Origin: Merluccius polli
Taxonomy: Eukaryota > Chordata > Actinopteri > Gadiformes > Merlucciidae
NCBI GenBank assembly: GCA_030340625.1
Contig: JAOPHQ010004846.1
Coordinates: 1 to 64,000, forward strand
DNA length: 64,000 nucleotides
Reading direction: 5' to 3'
Shown here: positions 11,008-19,500 of the stretch, piece by piece
Numbering within the stretch: the first letter of the stretch is position 1
Layout of the letters: each line of letters starts with the position of its first letter
Made by a program: the position numbers and the translations under genes
Notes under the pieces: model-generated
Seen by the model: the letters and a program-made list of their open reading frames with translations, nothing else
Told to the model about the DNA's origin: nothing
Databases searched by the model: none

Positions 11008-11309
11008 GGCAATAAACCCAATAAAGATGTATGCACCTGCTGTATTTTGTCACACAATTCATTGAACCTGTTAAATTCATTTTCAACCTCATTTACATGC
11101 TCTTTATCACCCATCAATTTAGCGATAGATTATTTTGCGTTCGACAGTTTACCAAATTTAGACTTTCTTTCCTTTTCTAAAATGCTTATTTTTTCCAGCA
11201 AAGCTTTGGGTGTTAATTTAACCACACGTTCTTCAGTTACAGATTTTACCCCTGCACCCACACCAAGTTCAGTCTCAAGGCCAGGTTGGCCTTTTTCCTC
11301 TTCATCCAT
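11008..11309 (-). pseudogene. BEL/Pao gag N-terminus
   Basis: The minus-strand ATG at 11309 starts MDEEEKGQPGLETELG and continues KLTPKALLEKISILEKERK, a charged amphipathic stretch typical of BEL Gag N-termini. One in-frame stop (TAA at 11130-11132) interrupts it, after which the same frame reads SIAKLMGDKEHVNEVENEF up to the MITE. This fixes the gag start and leaves a leader of about 500 nt before the 5' LTR. Confidence 0.7.
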
Positions 11310-11809
11310 AATGACCACGCAAAGTTAATTAGCTTATTAATCGATAAGCCCGCAGAAATAGTTTGTGTTGCGCAACAACTCGTCTAGACGCGCAAAGTTA
11401 TTTTTAGACGGTTGCGAGTCTGCTACCAATGCATTGGGATTACGCGAATGTGTGCACACAAATTACCATGGCCATTCATAATATCAGCGCTGATTACCAC
11501 ATACCCCAATCGAGCGTTGGCCGGCTTTGATGAATGGTGTCCCGTGTGATGATGATGGTTTTTCGGTGGCCCTGTAGCTCGCTCCGGTAGCCTACAGACA
11601 ATCAGCAATCGGCAACTCCAAACATTCGCCCACCTCACATCCGTGGTTTCCAAACGAACACCGTTGAGTCCACAACAGGTCCGCGTCCTCTCGATGAACG
11701 CTATCCAAATCAAAGCAGTTTTCGACCTAAGTGTACTGACTAAGTCCTAAACGAAGTCTAGTACTGGTTGCTAATACGGCGGAATTAAGTTTAGACGTGC
11801 GCCCAGTGC

Positions 11810-12496
11810 CCTCGAACATAGCACACGGAGAGTTCAGTAATGTTACAATTATCTCGCAAGTTTATTTACCTTCATATATCATACAGTGGCAATAACTTTA
11901 ACTCATAATACATGTAACCAAAACAACAAACCGAACTGCTCACCACAAAAGCAAGGCACATAAGCACATAGCACATAGGCACATAAGCACATAGGCACAG
12001 TCGAAAACTGTTTGCTTCCCAAATCAACAACAACCTGTGTCTGGGTTTCCTCTAGGTTAAATGGCCTACCTGGAGCCACAGAGCAAATACACCCCCCTAG
12101 TGCAGACATCCCAAGTCTCCCGGAAGTTCCGGGGGTCTCCCGCAAATCAATAGCGTCTCCCTGATGCAAGCAAATCATGTACAATCTCCCGGAAATCCCC
12201 CCCCCCGCCACCGTCGATCCGGGGTGTGTTGTGATTGCACGCCCCTCCTCCCCGCGAAGACAATCGCGCAACCCCCCCCCCCCGTTGACAATCGCGCAAC
12301 CCCCCCCCCCCCCCCCCCCGCCACCGTCGATCCGGGGTGTGTTGTGATTGCGCGCCCCTCCCCCCCCCCCCCGTCGACAATCGCGACCCCCCCCCCGTTG
12401 GAGGCTCCCGAAAATGAGTTTTTGCAACTTGGGAAACCTGCTAGTGGCACAGGGCAAAATTACATAAATAATACAAAATTAATATGGCTCATACAA
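11810..12496 (-). repeat. 5' LTR of the minus-strand BEL element (inner edge approximate)
   Basis: It starts on the minus strand at 12496 with TGTATGAGCC, shared with the 3' stub. The gag-side end is not fixed because the 3' LTR is lost; about 11810 is a guess from a possible TGGGCGCACG primer-binding-like word just beyond. Inside are short degenerate repeats of CACATAGG (11958-11999) and an AATAAA on the minus strand near 11860. The MITE 12103-12440 is inserted in it, leaving roughly 340 bp of LTR sequence. Confidence 0.45.
12103..12440. mobile_element. C-tract-rich MITE in the BEL LTR
   Basis: Termini CAGACATCCCAAGT and the complement of CAGGTTTCCCAAGT are flanked by CTAGTG at 12097-12102 and 12441-12446. 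The interior holds duplicated blocks (GCCACCGTCGATCCGG followed by GTGTGTTGTGATTG, twice, and GACAATCGCGCAACC) separated by long C runs. Glycine-rich open frames across it are by-products of the C/G runs. Confidence 0.65.
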
Positions 12497-12565
12497 TGAT
12501 GATGGGAAGAGCTCCAATGTGTGTTTTAATTAATTTATTGTTTTTGTTCTCATTTCCTCACTTAT

Positions 12566-14609
12566 GTTACTTTTAGAGTGGGAAGTTTGAATGTGAATGG
12601 AGCCAGAGAACAGAAAAAAAGAGCCACTATTTATGAAACAGCCAAAATGAAACATATTGATGTATTTTATTTACAAGAGACACATAGCGACAGCACCAAT
12701 AAGGCAGACTGGAGGAGAGAGTGGGAGGGGGAAGTCATTTTAAGTCACAACACTTCTTTGAGTGGAGGAGTTGGCTTCCTCCTCTCCAAGTCTTTTATTC
12801 CGGTTTCAATGGAGGTCGAGCATTTTATCAATGGGAGGTTGCTTTTAATGAAAGCACGGTTCAACCTTTTTAATGCTGTTTTTATCAATGTGTATGCTCC
12901 AACAATCGGTACAGAGAGAAAGCTGTTTTTACAAAAAGTAAATGATGTTTTAAATGGTTGTGCCACGGAGGATTATTTATTCTTGGGTGGGGATTTTAAC
13001 TGTACCGAGAATGCGGCACTAGACCGCAACCATGCAGAGCCGCATCCAGTTTCCCAACAGGTTCTGAGGCAGCTGGTCTATTCTCATGGCCTGGTGGACG
13101 TGTGGAGAAGGACGCATGCAGACTGTCGACAGTATACCTGGCTGGTCCCGCCTGAGAGAGAGTAGGATATCCTCAGCCAGATTAGACCGTATTTATTGTT
13201 TTAAGCATCATTTTATATTTTTAAAATGTGCAGTATTGTTCCTACTGGTTTTAGTGATCACTCTTTACTGCTGTGTAATGTTTTTATTCAAAACATTTTA
13301 CCTAAAAGCACTTATTGGCATTTTAATTCAGTCTTAACCTTTGATAAACATTTTAAAAAGGTTCTTATTTATTTCTGGGACGTTTTTAGACAGGGGAAGG
13401 GTGGTTTTAGCAGTCTTAGGCAGTGGTGGGACCATGGTAAGACTGAAATTAAACTTTTATGTCAGCAGCACACCCTCAATGTCACTAGAGACATCACCAG
13501 ATCTATGAAAGACCTGGAGACTGACATAGTGGAACTAGAAAGATTGAGCGAGTCCACAGCAAATCGAGGATATTTTGAGATCCTAAAAGTCAAAAAGCTA
13601 GCGTTAGCTGACCTGTTGGATGTCAAAGTACAGGGTGCACTGGTCAGGTCCTGGTATCAAGCCAGTGCGGAGATGGATGCTCCCTCTAGCTTCTTCTTCG
13701 GCCTGGAGAAGAAGAGTGGGCAGAGGCGGGTAATCCACTCATTCTTAGCAGATTAGAAGGCGGGCTGTGCAATACTATTCTTCACTGTATAAAAGTGAGT
13801 ATGAGGAGCAGGAAGCTGAGGTTGAGGGTTTCTGCGACAGGCTGCCTCAGGTCTCAGAGGAGATCAACGCAAAGCTCAACAGGCCATTACAGATGCAGGA
13901 GCTGAAGGCCGCTCTCCAGAGCATGCAAGGGCGGCGGGCTCCCGGCATAGACAGCCTGAGTGTTGAATTTTATAAGGCCTTCTGGGACATCTTTGCAGAA
14001 TATCTTTTAGATGTTTTTAACGAAAGTCTGGCCTCTGGTTTAATGCCCATGTCCTGCAGGAGGGCTGTAATTACCCTGCTCCCAAAAAAAGGGAACATGC
14101 AGGACATTAAAAACTGGCACCCTGTGTCTCTAGTGTGTGTGGATTACAAGCTTCTGTCCAAACTCTTTGCCTCCAGGCTGGGGATGGCTATGGAGTATAT
14201 CATCCACCGGGACCAGACCTACTGTGTGTCCGGCAGGTCCATGGTGGACAATGTCCACCTCATTCGGGATGTTTTGGACATCTCCAACTCATTGGGCTGT
14301 AACACTGGTCTGATTTCTCTAGACCAGGAAAAGGCATTTGACCGCGTTGAACACAACTTCCTCTGGAAAGTAATGGAGAAATTTGGGTTAAACGCTGGTT
14401 TCATAGCCAAGATCAAGGTGTTGTACAGTGGGGTTGAGAGTGTGCTGAAATTTAACGGCAGTCTGTGTGCTCCTTTCAGGGTGTGTAGAGGCGTCAGGCA
14501 GGGCTGTGCTCTTTCCGGCATGCTCTACACACTCTCCCTGGAACCCCTCCTTAACAAGTTACGATACAATCTACAGGGCTTGGTTTTACCAGGTTTTAAT
14601 AGTAACATT
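12566..14609 (+). pseudogene. Tx1-clade LINE ORF2: endonuclease and first part of reverse transcriptase
   Basis: The APE-like endonuclease spans about 12575-13270: VGSLNVNGARE, FYLQETHSD (catalytic Glu), GGVGFLLS, INVYAPT, FLGGDFNC and SDHSLL. Reverse transcriptase begins near 13950 with GRRAPGIDSLSVEFYK, then ITLLPKKG, SLDQEKAFDRVEH (catalytic Asp) and GVRQGCALSG. Frame changes occur near 13150-13230 and 13750, and no convincing start codon was identified. The endonuclease nicks target DNA and the reverse transcriptase primes on the nick. The reading stops where the MITE at 14610 is inserted, just before the YADD box. Confidence 0.85.
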
Positions 14610-15449
14610 GGGCCTCATTCACGAACCGTTCTTAAGAACAAATTTGTTCTTAAGTCCTACTTACGAAGATTTTACAAAGATTGGGCCTCATTCACGAACC
14701 GTTCTTAAGAACAAATTTGTTCTTAAGTCCTACTTACGAAGATTTTATGAAGATTGTGGCATTCATGAATTTTTTTCTTATGCAGGATTTTTCTTAGGTA
14801 AGAACAAATCCTACGAACAGGAGTACTCTTAAGCACATTTCAGTGCCGACATGTTGGCATGGTTGTGTTGTCGTCTTTTGTTAAGTTCAATAAAATACAT
14901 TACAGTGAAATTTCTGTCATATTTATGTATTTATTTATTAATTTCAGTTTTTTTCATTTTAATTTCATTAAATGTGCCAATGCTTTAACATGAATCAAGT
15001 ACATTGGAAACCATGCCATCAATTAGTGATCCCACCCTATTTATAGGTGACATTTCTCCATCCATGGCCTATAAAACAATGGCATATACAGTATATTGCT
15101 GCTACAGGAGATTGCGGATTGTGTCCTATGGAGGGAACGAATCTTTCAGGACCACGTAGATCTTTTTTCAGAGGCCCTGCACACGGCCCTGCAGTCCCTT
15201 TTATGGGCCCTTTTATGGGCATTAATGGGTGGTTACCTATGCTAATCCTATGTTAATTAGACTCACCTGGTATGCGCGCTCAATTTACGAGGAGATGGCA
15301 TTCATCAATCTAAGAACACAGCTGCGAACAATTCAGCGGCTTAAGAACACGTGATGAATCTGACGTAGGGTCTTCTTAGAAATCTTCTTAAGAAGGACTT
15401 AAGAAAGAATCTAAGAAGATTCTTAAGAAGATATTGGTGAATGAGGCCC
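14610..15449. mobile_element. PIF/Harbinger-like MITE in LINE ORF2
   Basis: Ends are GGGCCTCATTCACGAA and its near complement, flanked by the 3-bp duplication ATT (14607-14609 and 15450-15452). The first 73 bp are tandemly duplicated (14607-14679 and 14680 onward), including the ATT, which suggests slippage at the end. Subterminal TTCTTAAGAA words recur in both orientations. No transposase. Removing it brings the LINE reading directly to LSAYADDIVVF. Confidence 0.8.
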
Positions 15450-15847
15450 ATTGTTTTAAGTGCTTATGCTGATGACATTGTTGTTTTTATTAAAGACCAG
15501 AGGGACACAGACATTTTAATCAACACTGTAAAACTTTTTAGCGTAACATCGGCAGCGAGGGTAAATTGGATGAAAAGCGAAGCCCTCGCTGTCGGTGAGT
15601 GGCGTGACGGTCTCCCAGTTCTTCCCCACAGCTTGACGTGGAAAAAAGATTGTTTTAAGTACCTGGGGGTGTTCCTTGGGAAAGAACACATAGTTCAGAA
15701 GAACTGGGAGAACGTCCCAGAAAAATTTGAGGGGAAGCTTTCCAAGTGGAAATGGCTCCTCCCTCAAATGTCAATGCCAATGAATATTGGTCTTAAACAA
15801 CGTAGTAGCATCCCAATTGTGGCACCGGTTAACCTGTGTAGACCCCC
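15450..15847 (+). pseudogene. LINE ORF2: reverse transcriptase catalytic box and thumb region
   Basis: The frame begins LSAYADDIVVFIKD, with the catalytic YADD at about 15462, and continues WKKDCFKYLGVFLG. Near 15780 the reading shifts frame and continues as LNNVVASQLWHRL up to the BEL insertion at 15848. It belongs with the endonuclease/RT piece upstream and the C-terminal pieces after 22985. Confidence 0.85.
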
Positions 15848-16414
15848 TGTTCCGCCCTTCGGCGTTTTTGAGTTTAGTTCCTAGTCGGACCCGTTTTAGG
15901 GACGGACCGACTCAAGCAACAACAAGGGAATACACAAGGCTGGCTGCTTCAAACAGCGCTGGTAAAATCTTTGTCTGTGAGTAATTACACGAACACATCA
16001 TAGTTATTGTGGAGTGTGTCTGTTTACTTTAATTAATACAGTGAATTACGTTTGTTACTGTATCAATTTGTACGAGTTTAACTCGCGGTGAATGTGTTTC
16101 GTTCTGCCGATGTAGTATCGAATTTGCCCAGCAGGGGGCCGTGGCGCTACACAGATTTATTTACATCTGTCGATTTTGTGAATGTATGTTCATATTTTAT
16201 TGTCTATAAAGACAACAGACGTTACATTTTGTAATGTTTATTTTTCTGTTTGTTTACAGTCTTACAAATAAAAAGTATGAGAAGAATTCTGTGAAATAAA
16301 ACTGAGGAAAAAGAACGACAAAAGATCAAACCATCCTCAACAAGACTTCCAGAGTGACTCCATTATTGTTAACTATCTGTCTAGCTGTAGCTGACATATA
16401 GCGAGGGCAGAATA
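15848..16414 (+). repeat. 5' LTR of the BEL element
   Basis: Starts TGTTCCGCCC and ends GCAGAATA, so the termini are TG...TA rather than the usual TG...CA. It contains a TATAAA at 16205-16210 and AATAAA signals at 16267-16272 and 16295-16300, consistent with promoter and poly(A) roles. It matches 22419-22985 along its whole length. Confidence 0.95.
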
Positions 16415-16503
16415 GTAAGAAGACAGTAATACACCAAGTTCTTCACGAAGCAGCTCAACACTGATTTCATCATTGCTTATCCAACGTCATCCAAGCAACC
16501 AAG

Positions 16504-19500
16504 ATGGATGAACGGCGTAACACAGAAGAAACACATCAGTCCTTGGCGACTAGATCCATCGCACAATCAAGTAGCAAATCATCAACAGCAAGCTCTGCTG
16601 CACTCAGGGCTCGAGCCAGAGCCGAAGCTGCTCGCACGCAGGCTTCATTCGCTAAGAAAGAAGCGGAGATGATGGTTGAACAGGCAGCGTTAAAAGCAAA
16701 AATGCACATTCTACAAAAAGAAAAGGATGCAGCTACAGCCACCGCAGAAGAGGCAGTGTTTGTGGCTGCTGTGGACAATGCAGAGATAGACTCTCGTCAT
16801 GACATTGACCTACCTCACTCACCATCCAACGCCGCACAAAGGACAAGTGAGTACGTTTTGCAACACAGATGTGGCTCATCAGGACACATGTCTATACACA
16901 CATGTTCACAACCTGCAGTAGAGAAAGTTAAACAAGAAATTAGCAACCTCAAAATTGAAAATGAAGATACTCACCTGCAAACAGCTCATGAAGATGTGAA
17001 CATCCAACCAGCAGTGAACGCCACACAACATACTCCTGCAAACGTTCCTCCTGTGCAGAAAAAGAGACATTTAGATCCAACTGTAAATTCAACTTACCTG
17101 AGACAGCCTGCACAGCAGAGGTGGGATCCTGACAACTCCGTCAAGCAGACAGCACCCACACCAGATGTCGCAAAATACCTCATGCGAAGAGAAGTAGTCA
17201 CATCTGGTCTAATGGAGTTCGATGAACACCCAGAGAACTATTGGGCGTGGAAAACCTCTTTTCAAAGTGTCATTGATGAACTCGCATTAACTCCAAGAGA
17301 AGAGTTAGACCTCCTGATTAAATGGCTCGGGCCAGCGTCTAAGGAGCAAGCAAAAAGAATCAGAGCCATACACAGCCACAACTCAGCTGCAGGGCTAGAC
17401 ATGGTCTGGCAAAGACTAGAAGAGACCTATGGAACCCCTGAGGCGGTTGAACATTCACTCCTGAAGAGGATCGAGGAGTTTCCCAGAATCACGAACAGAG
17501 ACAATGTGAGATTAAGAGAGCTTGGAGATCTCTTACTTGAACTTGAATATGCAAAGGAAGGAGGATTCCTCCCTGGACTAGCATATCTCGATACATCACG
17601 TGGGGTGAACCCCATATTAGAAAAGCTTCCATTTAGTCTTCAAGAAAAGTGGATTTCCCACGGGTCAAAGTATAAAGAATACAACCATGTTCCCTATCCA
17701 CCCTTCTCCTTCTTCTCACAGTTTATTCGTTCTGAAGCTAAAACTAGAAATGATCCTAGCTTTATGATATCTCAAGCTCACTACACAGGTCCCACCAAGA
17801 CAGAGAGACCCACAAGATACAACAACAAGGTGCCTGTGTCTGTGAGGAAGACTGGTGTCCTTTCTGAAGCTACAGCAGCTCCTGCAGGCTCTGTCGAAAA
17901 AGGAGCTATAGATCCAGACCGTCTATGCCCTCTGCATAACAAGCCTCACGCACTCATAAAATGCCGCACCTTCCGCAGCAAGCCCATGGAGGAGCGTAAA
18001 ACCTACCTCAAGGAGAAGAACATCTGCTTCAGGTGCTGCAGCTCGACCAAACATAGAGCAAAAGACTGTGATAAAGAAATATTCTGCAGAGAATGTGGCA
18101 GCAAGACTCACACATCAGCTTTACATCCTGGTCGCGCACCTTGGGTCTCAGAAGTCCCAGCAGATCGAGGCGAGGAGGAGGAGACCCACGAGAGTCCCCC
18201 AAGAGCTCCCCCTGCAGTAACATCAAAATGTACAGAGGTTTGTGGGGGAAACACCAACGCCAAATCCTGCTGCAAAATATGTTTAGTTAACATCTACCCT
18301 GAAGATCAACCAGAAAAGGTAATTGAGACATATGCAGTAATAGATGATCAGAGCAATCGTTCACTTGCTCGCCCTGAGTTCTTCAACCACTTTGGCCTCT
18401 ATGAAAAAGCATCTCCCTACACATTAAAGACGTGCTCTGGTGTTATGGAAACTGCAGGAAGGAGAGCAACAGACTTTGTGGTGGAATCCTATGATGGAAA
18501 GATCAAGGTCAAGCTTCCAACTCTCATTGAGTGTGAAATGATTCCAGACGACAGAGATGAAATCCCCACACCTGAAATAGCCCGCTATTTCCCCCATCTG
18601 AGACATTTGACAGATAAGATACCACCTCTCAATGAAAAGGCTCAGATCTACATCCTGCTAGGAAGAGACATTTTACAAGTGCATAAAGTGAGGCAGCAGC
18701 ACAACGGTAACCATGACGACCCCTACGCCCAACGTCTTGACCTCGGGTGGGTTATTGTAGGAGACGTCTGCCTGGACCGAGCTCACAAACCACCCAGTGT
18801 CAGAGTCTACAAGACACACACACTGCCTAATGGACGGACATCCATGTTAAGTCCTTGTCCTAACAAAATACAAGTGAATGAGATACTTAACACAAAAAAC
18901 ACTCACCAACCAAGTACTGTGGACTGCACATTCCAAGGCGAGGAGACGGAAAAACTTGGAGCTACAGTCTTCGACAGCCACCCTGATGATGAAAAGATAG
19001 CTCTGTCAGTCGACGATCAAACATTCTTGGACATCATGGACAAACAGGTTTACATGGATCAAGCGAACAGCTGGGTAGCACCGCTGCCATTCTGTAAACC
19101 CCGACGCCGTCTTCCAAACAACAGAGACATGGCTCTGCGACGACTCTTGTCTCTCAAACGAACATTAGACAGATGCACAGACATGAAAGAACACTTTCTG
19201 GAGTTCATGAAAAAAGTGTTCGAGAATGACCAAGCTGAATTGGCACCAGAATTAGAGGAACATCAAGAAAGGTGGTACTTACCTCTATTCGGAGTCTATC
19301 ATCCTCAAAAACCAAATCAGATCAGAGTGGTTTTTGATTCAAGCGCCAAACATGACGGTGTATCACTGAATGACGTGCTGCTCAGCGGGCCAGACTTAAA
19401 CAACGCCCTGCTGGGTGTCTTAATGCGCTTCAGGAGAGAGAACATTGCAGTCACCGCTGATATTCAGCAAATGTTTTACGCATTTGTTGTTCAAGAAAAT

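Larger units (their letters stand above)
3177..12496 (-). mobile_element. Decayed BEL/Pao LTR retrotransposon (composite span, minus strand)
   Basis: Read right to left: 5' LTR (starting at 12496), leader, gag (11309 to 8501, interrupted by a MITE), protease, reverse transcriptase, RNase H, a hAT insertion (4501-6438), integrase remnant (to 3264), and a 37-bp stub of the 3' LTR (3213 to 3177). The LTR start is shown by an identical 37-bp stretch at 3177-3213 and 12460-12496, read on the minus strand as TGTATGAGCC onward. Gag and pol share one frame apart from mutations, as in the intact BEL at 15848-22985, but the two belong to clearly different families. It sits inside the Tx1 LINE in opposite orientation. 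Confidence 0.8.

Noticed and set aside
11903..12457. 184-residue glycine-rich minus-strand frame
   Set aside because: It results from G/C runs of the MITE at 12103-12440 plus LTR sequence.
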